The position numbers were made by a program, and so were the translations under genes. Positions 45,421 to 58,859 of a stretch of 64,000 nt of DNA are shown here, one piece after another. Position 1 is the first letter of the stretch. Every line of letters starts with the position of its first letter. The notes under the pieces are model-generated. The model was given only the letters and a program-made list of their open reading frames with translations, was not told the DNA's origin and ran no database searches. This stretch comes from Datisca glomerata (lineage: Eukaryota; Streptophyta; Magnoliopsida; Cucurbitales; Datiscaceae): positions 186,001 to 250,000 of the forward strand of contig QANY01012071.1 of the NCBI GenBank assembly GCA_003255025.1. The letters run 5' to 3'.

Positions 45421-47719
45421 AAAAATTCTTTTCATTAAGATTATTCTTACTTTTCTTGGTAATAGATTAACGTTACGTACATTATACCTATCATTTCTAA
45501 TTAGTACCAATATAATTCATAAATAGAGTCTCTATGTTTGTCATATATTCATAACTAAATATAGAAAAAAGTAATAGATAGAAACATCTTATTGTATGAA
45601 TATTTTTTATATATAATATCTAATTATCTCTAATACATAAAAAATCATTAGAAAAATCAAATCAATATGAATATAATAAAAATGTTTGAGTACAATATTT
45701 TAAAAGTCAATTCTCAGTTCAAAAGTCATATTTTATAAACCACTCCACTTATTATATATTGACACATTTTTATTTGATTGACAAATATAAATGTGTCATA
45801 TGTGCTTCAAAGTATTTTAAGATTAATAAAAATAAAGGTAGATAAAATTATTCAACAATATTTATCCCATTCTTTCACCTTTTAATAAATTATAAATATA
45901 TCCTTCACTTTAGTTTAGTTTTTATTCAAACATAAAAAATTATTAGATCATCGTTTATATGATAATTCAATAACTCATGTGTTACAGAATGATTCGTTTT
46001 GTATTATATGGTGACCTCTTTTTTACCATTACAAACACAATGCATCTAGCTATCTGACAATAATAATAAAGAAAGAAAAAGACCCTTATTTCCACAGAAA
46101 AGTAGTTCGTTGCAGAAAGCTGACAAAAGTATAAAGACTATTACCTAACTCTTCTGCACTCGATCACGCAATATGGTTAATATATCCCAATGTAACCACC
46201 CTTTTTTAACCCATTCCCACCAACCGAAAAGAAATTGGCGCTTCTCATTTAACAGAAATCTTATTTGTCACCATAGCTTAAGCCTAGTTAATTGGGCTAA
46301 TCGCAATAATGACTTTAAAAAACGTAATTGCAAACATGGTTCACGTATTATATATTAAATAAAAAAATGTTATTTATGATAAATAAATACAAGTAATACA
46401 AAAAATACTCAAATTACATCATATCTTGCCCGCACTCGATAGGGATGCAACTGCCATAGCATCACCATCATCACGCAACCTACTTCCTACTGAGTTGCTT
46501 TGTGATTTATTCAACTTTCATAAATCAGAATTGCAGTTCATATTTTTTGTTATTGTAGCTCATCTACGTTGATTTTTAAGCTCAATCTAAGATTTTTCCA
46601 ACAGTTTTCATCTTGCTGTGAGTCTTGTTGTTTGAGACTTTGTCACCGTTTCGTGGGAGGTGGTTCTAGCAAAACTCCCCTATTATGTAAACAACTCTTT
46701 TACCATATGAAATAAGTTGTTTACTATGTGAAAACAAGTTTTACTTAACACATTTTTTTCACTATGCAAAAAATATTACTAGGTAAACATACTATTTACT
46801 TGATATAAACCATTTGTTTATTCACTAAACGTGTTGTTTTCTATATGTAATCATAATTTTACTCTGTCAACAGAGTATTTACCATTCTTGAAGAAGAAGA
46901 TGATTTCGATTAATTTTTATAAAGCTTTTATCTATAAGTGGTATCCAATTCTCCTATATTATAGAGTTCTTACGATTACTTTTATGCTGCCTAAATTTTA
47001 AAGCAGGCCAATTATTATTCTTATTCATATTAAAACTAGAAGTAATTAACTTGAAAAAAACATTTTAATTCATGATAAGGTGTCTTTGGCCCTTTATCTA
47101 TACTATAAAATTCAAAGAAATAAAAAACAAATTCATGAAATTTATCGACTTTGGATTCGGATCTTCTTTGTTGTGACGAACTTGGTAGGTTGCTTTTCAT
47201 CTTATCATCTTAATCATCTGTGATTTGAAAAAATACAATTATGTAGAGACAACTTTTATCCAGATAATTCTCTCATGCTCTGAACATTTCAACGTTTTAG
47301 ACTAGATATAGTTTAAAAAAGAAAAGAGACAGCTGATGTCTACTTAAAAAAATTAAAGAAAATATTTTTAACATTTTTCTCCGTCTGCCAGATTCGGCGG
47401 AAATTACCTCATGTTGTTGACATGAGTTGATGTAAATCCCTTTTTAAACGTCTAGTTTCTATTTTCCATAGTTATCGAAGAAACAGTTCTTTTTGTCTAC
47501 GTTCCTGTTCACCATTCAGTAGTTTTCCTTTTCTTTGGGGATGTTTGGGGTTGTGTGTGGCATGGCATATCAGAAGAAGCAAAAGAGATCATTTTTGAAA
47601 ACGTTGAAAAAAAGGCTATTCAAAAAGCTACGCTGCAACATCTAGTGTTTTGTCCCTTTAAAATATTACATATACAAACGGAATTCTTCCGGATTTGGTG
47701 AATCGTTTTCTCCTTTCAT

Positions 47720-47720
<1 letters not shown>
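45421..47720. other. unassigned intergenic stretch
   Basis: AT-rich, no credible gene. The 61-codon open frame at 46173-46358 has no recognisable motif. Confidence 0.6.

Positions 47721-47775
<55 letters not shown>
47721..47775. repeat. CT microsatellite, 55 bp
   Basis: A perfect CT run. A short reading MNFLEWWINMLVSGNKSV then meets GTAAGG at 47862, which could be a small first exon or chance. CT-rich runs are common in plant 5' leaders, but no downstream exon could be recognised. Confidence 0.95.
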
Positions 47776-47777
<2 letters not shown>

Positions 47778-49810
47778 GGTTAAATGTTGCATACTTGGCC
47801 ATAATAGAATGAACTTCCTTGAGTGGTGGATTAACATGCTCGTTTCTGGAAACAAATCAGTGGTAAGGAAATATTATTAATCTTGTCCTTGCTTCCTTTA
47901 ATTAATTAGTTCTTGTAAATTTGAGAAAGTAATTTCTCAAAGTTCTTTCTTTTTCTTTGTCACTTTTGTCTCTTCAAATTGCACCTAGGAACTTCTGTAT
48001 CCTCCTTTCAACATTTGTTGCACTTTTTTGTTTGAAGTAAATTTGAAGAGAATTGGAAACTTAATTTCTACTGAAAATTGTAAGTTACGAATTAAAAATG
48101 TAAAAAATTAAAATGGAACTTAAGGGTGGTAACATGAGTCATATATGGAATGATACAAGGGTGATTCACCTCCCCATGCCGTATATAACATGAGTCATAT
48201 ATGGAATGATCTTGGCCAGGGACATCAATCTTTAATGGGTCCTGGTGGGGGGCTCCATTTATAGGTCCACTAGGTGAAGGTGATGATACATAGTAACATG
48301 GGAGTAATGTCTTTGGTGTCTTGGTTTTCATTGGTTGTTCCTAATTTTTCTATACAAATCTTAAGTTTATGATCTATCTGTACATGTTTCTTTTTCTACA
48401 AAGACTCAAGAATTCTGCACGTACTACTGTTTACTGTTTAGAAAAGATATATGATATTGATAAAAGAGATTACACAGTTTTGGGGAATAACAAGATCTTG
48501 TCTGCGGGTAGGTCCGTATTCTTGCACAGAATAAGACTACACATTGTTGCTTGAGTGACAGAAAACAACAAAATGAGGAAATAAGAAACTCTCTTGTTGA
48601 GGAAATAAGAAACTGATTGAAGCACAAAAAACAAGTACTCTTTGCATAATCTTCTATAGTTAGTTAGTTATACACACAAACATCCCAATATATTAGCTAC
48701 CCAACAAGATTTTCATTATTAAGAAAAACTTCTACTTTTGCAATTGAAAAAATTTTAGCCGGAGAAATGCATGAACCTGTCAGTTGTCATTCCAGCTGCT
48801 TCAGCTTTTGAATATGACATTATAAAATTAATTTAATTCACCATGAACAATCACTGACTAGTTCTGAAGAATTTTGACTTTTACTTTCTTAAACTTGATT
48901 TAATTTGTGAATTGGTCATTTCTTTACTTTATAACTTTTAATTTTGTTTGTCTTTTCTTGATGCTTTCTCTTGGGTGCAGTGCTGAATTAGGATCAATAA
49001 TGTCTACTAATTAAGTCGGTTTATATCACAATGATTCAGCCGGGTACGTACTTCTTAAACTTGTCTGCTGCCCTGCCCTTAGTTTTTCTTTCCTTATATT
49101 TTTTCATGGTGATGGTCTGATAAGTAACGTTTTGTTAATGAATATGCCATTCTTCTGATAAAACAATTATATTGTTCCAAAAAAATTAAAAAAATTATAT
49201 GAATACTATAAATTGGCCTAATTGGTATAATGTGTCTATAATTGGTGGGGTTATCTGAAATATGAAAAACTGAGCAATACATACAAAAAAAAATCTCTCG
49301 TTTAATTTAACATTATTAATATTTCATTTAAATTCATGAAGTTCAATTAATAAATTCCATGATATATATTGGACAATTTATGTTCGAAAATGTTTCTCTT
49401 CTTTAAACATCATTTATTTAAAATATAGATATAGATATAAGTATAGATATCTCTTGTCTTGTATGATCACTTAAACTAAGACAATAAGTTCTTAGTTTAG
49501 TTATATCCCTAGCTGCTTCTCCTTTTAAGAAGATATTTGCTAAGTCAATTCCAATAAGTTTAGGCATAGGCTAGCCCTAAAACAGTCCAAGCCCAGTTAT
49601 GTTTGGATCCCCAAATATCATGGAAAGCAAAAGAAGACTCGGAGAGTATTTTATTTCATTATTTACTTTCAACTGAACAGTAGAGAAAAAAAGTTTAACA
49701 CATGAGTTTAATTTCCTTCTCATTATCTTTTTTTCTCCACATTTTTTTTCATTCTTAATTTTTAAGATATAAACATAACTAAAGAAAAATTTTCATGACT
49801 AATCTTATCC
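47776..49810. other. unassigned intergenic stretch
   Basis: No gene that I can support. A 22-bp direct repeat, CATGAGTCATATATGGAATG plus two bases, occurs at 48132 and 48189, 57 bp apart. Confidence 0.55.
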
Positions 49811-50200
49811 CTACTATAAAATTGACGTTTCACGATGACAATTTGCTGTTACATATTACCTTTATTATACACGACGGTAGGAAATTATTGACATCGTGAC
49901 ATATTTACTTTACAATGCCGACAATAAGAATTGTTGTCATCCAGCAAAGAATTTCTTGTTGAATTCTATTATTGTCATCACGATATCATTGACTTATCAC
50001 GATGGCATGTAGGATTGCGCTCGTGATATCTGTGACTTATCATGACAGAAAAAAATGCCTTCGTATATTCTTTAATTTGTTTTCCACGAAAGTTTATTAA
50101 GAAAATCCATCGTTCCACAATGAAATTGAACCCTTATTCTAAGATGTATTTTCAATTCTTAAAAGCATCTACAATAAATTCATATCAATGAAAAGAGCTA
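49811..50200. mobile_element. CACTA-like end fragment
   Basis: CTACTATAAAATTGACG, then repeated CACGATGACAATT, TTGACATCGTGACATA and CTTATCACGATGGCA motifs in both orientations, resembles CACTA subterminal repeats. The terminal CACTA is degraded to CTACTA. No partner end is assigned. Confidence 0.4.
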
Positions 50201-50329
50201 ACTTAAAACTTACATGCCTTATTGGTATTAAATTAGCAACAAAACTGATAGTAAATTCATTACATTCAACAATATCAAAATAAAATGAATAAACCATGTT
50301 GAACTAATACAACAAAAAATATCAAGATT

Positions 50330-51900
50330 AACAGGATAGTCAAAGTCCATGAAACCAACATTATTGCTACTAGTGTCAAAACTTCTGTCATAAACTAAGC
50401 CCAAATATATAGTGCGTTTCAAATATTGAATGATCCATTTTATAGCTTGCCAATGAACATTGCTAGACATTCATCATGTATCTGTTGATGACACTAACAA
50501 CATGTGAAATATCTAGATGAGTATAAACCATAGCATACGTGATACTCTAAATTGTACTAGAATAAAGAACATGTGACATCTCCTTTTCTTCCTCATTTTG
50601 GGTGACATATCTTGAAAACATGAAATGTGCAGCAGGAAGAACATTCACACTTTTAAACTTCTACATTCCAAAGCGTTCAATCTTACAAGAAAACAGGTAA
50701 GAGGAGATGATTTTTTTACCTTTTGCGATTATTTTTAACCATCGGAATAGATATTATGATGATTAAACAATTGTTGCCAAAGTCACCGTCGTAGTACTTT
50801 TTGTGACAATATTGAAAATCGTCGACTGTTAAATTTCATTTTTAGAATTGATGATACTGAGATTTCTTCTTACGGTCGTTGAGAGAGAGGGAGGGAGGGA
50901 GAGAATATGTAACAATTCTAACAATATTAATAACTATATCTACAACGGTCACAATAGTATTCATCCTACACATTTGCAGTGTACATAAATTATCAAACAT
51001 TGACCTATGGATTCAGAAAGGTATTCAAAATATTAGATTATCAATACAAATTACTTAAAGTATTAAATCACAGGTTTAGACTTCTGCATTCAAGAGCGTT
51101 CAAATAAATTTCTCAATTCTTTTGAGACAAAACCAACTTCCCCGCTTGTCTATCCCTCTGAATTTACATGCCTAAAACCTTTTTGGACAACACTCAAATC
51201 TTTCACCTCTAACTCACCACTAAGTTAACCCTTCTACTTGACAATTTCAACTTTATTCTTTACTGCAATAAACATATCATCAAGATAAAGTAACAAATAA
51301 ATAAAAGAAACCATCTAAAAGATATTTGTCCTCGTTACTCTTGGCGTACACATGCCCATGCATAAACGAATCAAGCTATTTCTACCCCTGCCTAGAAGAT
51401 TGCTTCAAGTCATATAATGACTTCTTCAAAAAAGAATGACATGATGTTCCTTACCCTAAACAACAAACCTCCCTTATTGATTCATGTTGATTTGTTCCCC
51501 AAGCTCACCATGCAGAAAAGCTATCTTGACATCTAGCTGCTCTAACTCTAAGTTAAACAATGCAGTAATGGCAAGGCAAGTAACACGCAAAAAGAGTTAT
51601 GCTTCACAAATTTTGATAACACTTCATTAAAGTCTAGACCCTATATCTAGTATAGCCCTTGGCAACGAAGCATGCTTTGAACCTTGATGCTTCAACACCT
51701 GAGATCCCTTCCTTTTTCTTGAAAACTCATTTGCAAAGAACAATCTTCTTTCCCTTAGGCAATTTAACCAACTCCCATGTATGATTCTTGTAAAAAGATT
51801 CAAGCTCTTCACTCATAGCAACAGTCTGCTGAGAAGAATCACTATGTGACAGTGTCATAGTAATTGGAACGTTCTCAAGTCTTAATAATATCTGCCATAG
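50330..51900 (-). pseudogene. copia reverse transcriptase and RNase H start, with an insertion
   Basis: Minus-strand readings include ELEQLDVKIAFLHGELGEQI (about 51555-51490), LYLDDMFIAVKNKVEIV (51295-51240, YVDD changed to YLDD with both aspartates kept), and MSHVLYSSTI with ISHVVSVINRYM (50590-50470). They end with HWQAIKWIIQYLKRTIYLGL and GFMDFDYPVNLD (50470-50330). A piece of about 390 bp that is not copia sequence sits at 50700-51070, between two diverged copies of the same copia segment. Many stops. Confidence 0.82.
50700..51070. mobile_element. ~370-bp insertion inside the copia RT region
   Basis: Noncoding sequence with CACTA-like text (CAATTGTTGCCAAAGTCACC, GACAATATTGAAAATCGTCG) and GA-rich text. 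It is flanked by two diverged ~29-bp copies of one copia segment (50652-50680 and 51075-51103). Confidence 0.5.
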
Positions 51901-53330
51901 TTAATGCATAAGATACTAAATCTACATGAGCATATATATGAGATGGTCTAATATGCTTCATCTCTTGTCCTGTAGCAATATTGTAATATTGTTCTTGTTC
52001 TCTTATACTATATCATCAATTGATCCACGCAACTCATCCTTAACTGGCTGTCTAGAAGTGTTATCATGCACTTACTATGAGCTTCAACTACTAGCTCCAC
52101 CTGCTTACCTACACCACGATCTGAACCTATAACAAGAAGTTCGTTTCTCCTAACATCATGAAACTCTCATTAAATTTAACGTCTCCCCTTATAATAAGTA
52201 TGCATGACCTTTGTTCAACACACCATAAATGATAACTTTTCAACAGAATCTTAGAAATACACATTTTTTGTCAACTTCACCCAAGTTTTACCATCACTCA
52301 GATGAGCATTTGTAGGATAACCAAATATTCTCAAATTCTAATAATCAGCAGGAGAATCGATCATAGTCTTTAATTAAGTTGTTGTCATTGGAGACCAATT
52401 CACCAAGTAGCTAGCATAGTTGGAAGTCTCATCCCAAAAGTAATCAGGCAACCAACATTAAAGAGCAAGACACGCTCTCTCCATTAGAGTTCTATTCATA
52501 CATTCTGCTACATCATTCTGTTATGGTATTCTCGTGCATGTGTGCTACACAATGTCTTCATTTTTGTAGTACTCTTCAAATAAGACCTTCTAAAATACTT
52601 CATTTTCTTGCTTGTGCAGTTCTTAACACGAGCTCTCCACTTCTTGATGGTCGAGATTATATCACTTTTCTACTTCAAGAAATAAATCCAAAGTCGCTAG
52701 GAGTAGTCACCAATGAACGTCAGAACATGACTTGCACCAATTTTAGATTCAATTAAGAGAATGACCCCAAAGATCTCGTAAAGACAATGCTCTTTAAAGT
52801 ATCAAGTTTCCTAGTTTTCTGATCATTTAACAAGTCTCACTTGCTCAACATCAACATCACTCTCTCACTCTTATTCTGTAATAGCATGTGTCAATGATGA
52901 GTAATCTCTGAATTTGAATTCAATGAGTATAAAACTATTGCAGCACTAGTTATTGTGCTTCCCTAAAGTATATATAAGCCATGAGTCATTTTTCCATTAA
53001 TCACCACTAGAGTGCCCTTTAAAACTCCACTTCACCTAAATACTAGTAACTCTAAGAGGCAAACATACGCAAAGAAACAAGGTCATTTCTCATATTCGGT
53101 ACATGTCATGCATCAGTCAAGATTTGAACAATACTGCCATACATCTTGATGGCATGGGTATTATTTCTTATCAAGACTTCGTCCCATTAATTGATTCATA
53201 AGTAACTATAATTCTTATTGGCATACATGTGGTACGTACAAGTTGGATCAAGTACCTAATTGTTGCCTAAGAAATTCCTAATGAATATTGTTAAGACAGT
53301 GTCAACATTATCAAAATTACCATTTAGCAA
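51900..53330 (-). pseudogene. copia integrase region, heavily decayed
   Basis: Near 52540-52440 the minus strand reads TRIP, stop, QNDVAECMNRTLMERACLAL, the conserved segment with the catalytic glutamate (AE). Before it, around 52700-52600, STIKKWRARVKNCTSKK-like text corresponds to the core between the second aspartate and this motif. The rest can be followed only in pieces because of frequent stops. The plus-strand open frames at 51926-52132 and 52523-52756 are shadows. Confidence 0.72.
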
Positions 53331-54120
53331 ACATCAATGGCAGTGGAGGGTTTTTGAGTAGTCTCATTTTTATCTTTGAGTTTAGGGCATTCAACTTTCT
53401 TGTACCCTTCTTTGTGACAATAATTGCACTTTACATTTTCTAGTCTTTGATTTAGACCTAGAATTACCTCTATTACTCCTCAAACTCTTTTCTTTATTGC
53501 TTGCTCTAGCCACCAAACCATTCACTGTGTTCTCAATATGATTCTCTATACTATTTTCTTTAATTCTTTCGAGTATAAAGATATACATTCACATCCTCCA
53601 TAGTAATTTTACTCTCTCATATAACAGAGTATCAACAAAATGGTCATATGAAGAAGGTAAAGAACATAACAAAATCAAAGCACGATCCTCGTCATCAATT
53701 CACATCATATTAGTTAAAATCAGATGACGTGGATTAAATTCATTAATATGATCTTTAATTTGTATATCTTGAAGCGTGTACAAAACTTACTTCAAATAGA
53801 TTCAGTTGGTGAAAGATTTCTTTAAATACAAACTCTCTAGCTTGACCCACAAGCATCAGGAGACGTCTCATTGGATATTTCAAGCAACACCTCATTAGAA
53901 TTGACAACACAATTCCACTTAGTGCCTACTCCATGAGATCATATTTTTCTTGATCAGTCAATTTCTTTGATAAAGCATTCTTTTACTTCAGTGCTTTAAG
54001 TAAGTCTTGTTGAACGAATGAGGCTTGCATCTTAAAACATTAGAGAATGAAGCCATTCTTCATAAAATTTATCAATCTCATATTTGTTACCATAATAATG
54101 CAAGACTCAGAATATAACTA
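53331..54120 (-). pseudogene. copia gag remnant with altered zinc knuckle
   Basis: The minus strand at 53450-53380 reads CNYCHKEGYKKVECPKLKDK. This is a copia zinc knuckle in which the expected histidine is tyrosine (CX2CX4YX4C). Upstream, 53588-53391 in a neighbouring frame reads the basic linker NKEKSLRSNRGNSRSKSK. Gag proper, to about 54050, is readable only in short pieces. Confidence 0.75.
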
Positions 54121-54194
54121 ACTCTAATACCACTTCTTATGACCACAAACCCAAGAAATTAGATAATATGCAAAATATGAAGAAAGGCTAGAGG

Positions 54195-55757
54195 TACAAT
54201 CAGTTTGGTTCTATCGTTTATTTGGGGGAAAATCGAACCGAATAGAAAAATTTGGTTCTCTTATTTCATTAATCGAATCGAACCGTTGATGACACAGGAA
54301 CCGAACCGAACCTAACCGAAAGTTTCAGTTCATTTTCACAGCTTGGCGGGGTTAAGAAAATATTAAACTTATTATGAACAAGCAAAATCCAGTGTCCATA
54401 GAAATTAAGAACTTACAATAAAACTAAAAAAAATTAAAATACAAAAAACAGAAACCATTAGGGTTACAAAATCTACTTAAATTGCAAACAAATCAAAATT
54501 AACTACAAATCTTAATTTAAAACATAAAAGTTACATATTCAGTAAAAAAATCAATAAAATAAGAACCCTAACATTACAATCTCTAAAACTAAAAAAATTG
54601 TACAATATCAGTGAAATTAAAGGCCTAAAATTCTCCAAAACACAAACCTAAGACAATATTTGTAACACTCAGATCTGTTACATTATCCATCCTCTTCACT
54701 CCATTATCCATCCTCTTCGCTCTAATATACATCCTCTTCGCTCCACCCTCTCCAGCAGATCTGTGGGTGCGATCTAAGGGTACGAAGAGAAGAGAGAGGG
54801 AAGGCGAGAGAGTTTGAAGGGAACCATGGGGAAATGATAGATAGTTCGAAGAGAACTAGGGGGAAAGAGAGATGGTTCAAACTTCAGAGAGGAGATGGAG
54901 GGAGGCAACAGGTGAAGTGAGACTATAGGGAAGGAGGCACCATGTGAAGTGAAAGGAGAGGGAGGGAGGCAACGTGTGAAGGAAAAGGATTATACCCTCA
55001 GATCCACTTAAGATTATACCCTCAGATCCACTTGAGAGGGTGGAGCGAAGACACGAAGAGGATGGCTTTGTTCATCGAGAGTACCCTCAGATTTGGAGCG
55101 AATAGGATGGATACTGGAGTAAAGAGGTGGAGCAAAAAAGATGGATAATATAACAAATATGTTCAGAGAGAGAGAGAGATGGTTCGAAGCATATATACCA
55201 CAATCAAACAGATCTACTCAGATCTGAGTAGAGCTAAGCGGATCTGAGTGTTACAAATGCTCAGATCTATTAGATTTGGGTGTTACAAATATTGTCTTAG
55301 GTTTGTGTTTTGAAGAATTTTAAACCTTAAATTTCACCAAATCATTGTATTAATTTTTTTTAAGTTTTAGAGATTGTAATGTTAGAGTTCTTATTTTATT
55401 GATTTTATTTTTACTGAATCTGTAACCTTTATGTTTTAAATTAAGTTTTTAAGTTGATTTTGATTTGTTTATAATTTAAGTAGATTTTGTAACTATAATA
55501 GTCTTTGTTTTTGTATTTTGAAGAATTTCTAATTTTACTGTGAGTTCTTAATTTATGTTGACACTGGATTTTGCTTGTTCATACTAAGTTTAATGTTTTT
55601 TAACCTTGCCGATCAAATCGAACCGAAACTTTCGGTTAGGTTCGGTTCACTTCCTGTGTCATCCACGGTTCAGTTTGGTTCGTGAAATGAGTGAACTAAA
55701 AATTTTGTTTATGTTCAATTTTTTCCTAAATAACCGATCGAACCAATTACACCATGG
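54195..55757. mobile_element. foldback element with ~500-bp inverted arms
   Basis: The left arm, 54195-54680, and the right arm, 55262-55757, are reverse complements over their whole length with modest divergence. Shared blocks include GAACCGAACCTAACCGAAAG, GAACAAGCAAAATCCAGTGT, AAACCTAAGACAATATTTGT and TAACATTACAATCTCTAAAA. The inner ~580 bp holds a second, weaker inverted pair (TTATCCATCCTCTTCACTCC) and GA-rich sequence, but no coding region. Outer ends are near TCAGTTTGGTTCTATCG and, minus strand, AATTGGTTCGATCGG. No target duplication was found. The element could be a nonautonomous Mutator-like or foldback transposon; one transcript could form a long hairpin. Confidence 0.88.
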
Positions 55758-57165
55758 TTCCCATAACAATTGAGTACCATCAACTTTTATTACATTGTGA
55801 TGCCTGAGTTGTGCGTTATAGGCGTTTTAAATTATAGGTTTGTTCCAGCTTATTTATCGTTTTGTTAAGGGGTATTTGAGCTGTAATGATCTGTCTCCGT
55901 CAGAATTGACCAGATTTTAAGGCAAAAAATTATCACTCATATTATTGTTATGTTCGGTTTCCATCTCAAAACTAGAATATTTCGTCTGTTCTTATTGGAA
56001 CTGAACACTGACAACCATGGTTTCATTGTCGTATGTGCCTCTTTCGTGATGTGCTTTTGGTCCTTGAATTGTATACCTCCTTGAATACGACCTTCCTATT
56101 GAAAACAATCATCTTTCATTAAATTCAACATATATGAAGTATATCGAAAGATATTAAGTGTTATTTTTCTTTTCACATGTTATTTAGGGTAGACACCGTT
56201 AAGTTGTGTCGTCATAAAAAATAGCAGATTTTTCTCTCAATGGGCATTATTTTTTTTTTTGACAAATCTTAAGGCGCATTAAATATAACGCAACATTACT
56301 AATCTTAACAAGCGTCAATTAAAACACCAATTAGATAACACATTTACATATCATCAATCAGGGATCGTCTTCATGACATTGCCTAACGGGAGATTTTTGT
56401 TTTTTCCCAATAAATTAAATTGTCGTTAAGGCGGCAAGTAATCATTTCAGAATTTAATTAGCTTTTGCAATGTAATTTTTGGAATTGAATTTGAATAATT
56501 TTGACGGAGGAGAGGGTTATTTTAGTACATTTCGCAGTTATTTTTTATGTTCACCACGAGAAATCCCTTTCTCTACTACAACGTTGCTAAACTAGTAATG
56601 AACAGCAAAAGCACAATGTGATAGAATACTTAGATTGTATTAATTCTAACTCACCGTCAATCTTAAGGTTTTTATTTTTAACTACAAATAATTCATTTAC
56701 TATGCTAGCTTCATGAAAATAATTATGATTTAAGCAATTTAATCAATTCAAGTCAATACGATATAGGAGTATTGCTGTATGTTTTGTACATTGGTCTTCC
56801 ACTAGAAGTAGTAGGTGTTTCAGAAAAATCAGAACTTGACAGATTGAGGTTGAGGACTTTTCTTGAGGCTTCTCTGGATTAGGTTACTGTTAATATCACT
56901 CACTCGAACTCACTCACATTCTGTAAAGTATAGTTGTAGGAGTTTATTTAAAAATATCAAATAATTAATGCTATTTTTTTAAATAAAGATGGAAAAATCT
57001 AAACTCTTATTGGGGAATGGTAATTGTACAGTTTTTCTTTTGACAAAAAATTGTACAGTTTTTAATTATTATATTCCGAATTAGGGTTTCACGCCTTATC
57101 AGCTCTCCACTACTGTTCATTCTCTTACTTATCTTCTCTTGTAATATTGAACAAAGTACTTCTCA

Positions 57166-57167
<2 letters not shown>
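55758..57167. other. unassigned intergenic stretch
   Basis: AT-rich. Text at 56185-56345 (GGCGCATTAAATATAACGC, AAGCGTCAATTAAAACACC) is reminiscent of CACTA subterminal repeats, but too weak to call. Confidence 0.5.

Positions 57168-57208
<41 letters not shown>
57168..57208. repeat. CT microsatellite, 41 bp
   Basis: A perfect CT run followed by about 600 bp of CT- and T-rich sequence with moderately higher GC around 57520-57620. It could be a plant 5' leader with introns, but no coding exon was identified. Confidence 0.95.
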
Positions 57209-57211
<3 letters not shown>

Positions 57212-58859
57212 GTTAGGAGTTGAGAAAGGGCCTTCTGCATCTTAATTAATGGGTGCCACTGATCTCAGCTTTTCTGGGTTCTTTTTCTCTTCTTCTCTTT
57301 ATTTCATTTTTTTTCAAAGAAAAAAAAACAGAGACAGTGGATTGATCTTGAAAACCGCTATCACTAGTGGTTCCATCTTTGTTTAGAAAATTTTCTTGAA
57401 AAAATATATTTTTACCCCAAAAAAATCATTTGTATGTATCTTTTCACTTCTTTTAGGGCTACAATCTTCTTTGTATACCATCTTTCTGTCTTTAATTACT
57501 AGGGTTTGTTTCGTGTATCAGCCATCCATTCCGGACTGGTAACGGTACCTCACGACGATAGACCTTTGGACGCATATACCTTTTATTCCAGATTATGGGT
57601 AAAATACAGAAGAAGATGATAGTCTAGAGTGGGGATTTTTCTATGGATAGTATATATTAGAATCTGCTACTTCTTATGGGACCGTAGATCTGATTCAGGC
57701 CGTCAATTTTGTTAACTTTCTTTTCCTTCCACTCCAACACAGATCGGAAAAAATGAGTGTTTTCCCTCTCTTTTTCTGTTTTTTTCTTTTTGAGTTTTAA
57801 AAGAGAGAAATTGATAGATCTTTATACGTATGCTTTCGGTCTGCTTCTACTCTCTCTATTTCATCTTTTTGTTCTGTCCATTTTCTGTTAGGTGATGCAT
57901 GAACAGAAAATAGTGATTGGGTGACTGCCATCTTTTTTCCATTTTTTGTTATTTTTTACAACTTTTTTTGTTATTAGAAGTTTTTCTATCAAAGAGAATA
58001 TCTTTAAAGTAGAAATTATAAGTATGTAATGTCTGCTAAAGAATGCGGCTCTTCTGAAAAAAAAAATAAGAAGAAGAAGAATGTGGCTCTGAATCCTGGG
58101 TTATACAATGATTTTTATATATGGAATAGATTTGCGGTGTTAAGTATTAGATTAGATTCATCCTATTTGTATGCTCTTGATGTGAATGTACCATAGAGTA
58201 ATCAAGACAAAAAGATAATTGAGATGATACAGATTTTTTTCTTCAATTTTTCTCTCTAGGCATCGTTACCGTAACAGAGAATTTTCGAAACATTATTAGG
58301 GAGTCTACCTAAACATATGGTTTGAAATTAACTTTAAATGCATCTCTGTACTTTAGTGCCTATATAGAGTGGCTTGTAGAGAGACCATCTTTCACTTGCG
58401 CTTGATGTGACTTTAATCACCTTATTAGCTCAACTTAATTAACTCTTTTTGAGGCATTGAAGAACTTATGCCGCCTCTTCTTTCCCAAATTATGAGAATT
58501 TTCGCTCATTAACCATTGCTTGCAACGGGAAAACAAATTCCGAGGCATGTGTGTGACTCAAACTCTCCATTCTTTGGATGATGAGGTAAAGCTCGAACTG
58601 TTTTTAACCAATTTAGTTCAAAAAAATTAGTAACCGTCTTTATAATTTTTTCACATTATATAGATGAGAATTCATTGAAAGATGAATTTTTGTGGGGTTT
58701 TAGTTGGTACAGATTGAGATCATAACTCATTTTAGCTGTTATCCTCTTAACACTCATTGTACCGAAAAGAAAGTCGTTTTCACATCTGAAGAGAACCCTA
58801 AAAATCAATTTTCATATATTTCTTTGTTTTTCAGTTCCCTTTGTGGTATAAATTAGTAT
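57209..58859. other. possible leader or noncoding transcript region, no exon found
   Basis: T-rich with several splice-like sites, but no open frame that looks like protein. Confidence 0.35.

Larger units (their letters stand above)
50330..54133 (-). mobile_element. decayed Ty1/copia element, 3' end truncated
   Basis: On the minus strand, from the primer site at 54121-54131 (TGGTATTAGAG, one difference from the tRNA-Met site) leftward, lie gag remnants, a zinc knuckle, integrase, RT and the start of RNase H. The element stops at about 50330 inside RNase H and the 3' LTR is missing. The 5' LTR should lie right of 54134, but the foldback element starts only 60 bp away, so most of that LTR is displaced or lost. 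The coding regions are full of stops. Confidence 0.82.

Noticed and set aside
46680..46870. Repeated GTTGTTTAC-like words suggesting a tandem array
   Set aside because: Spacing is irregular and the matches are short; consistent with AT-rich background.
47793..47862. Short reading MNFLEWWINMLVSGNKSV ending at GTAAGG, a possible first exon after a CT-rich leader
   Set aside because: No downstream exon in any frame could be joined to it, so it is mentioned only under the microsatellite.
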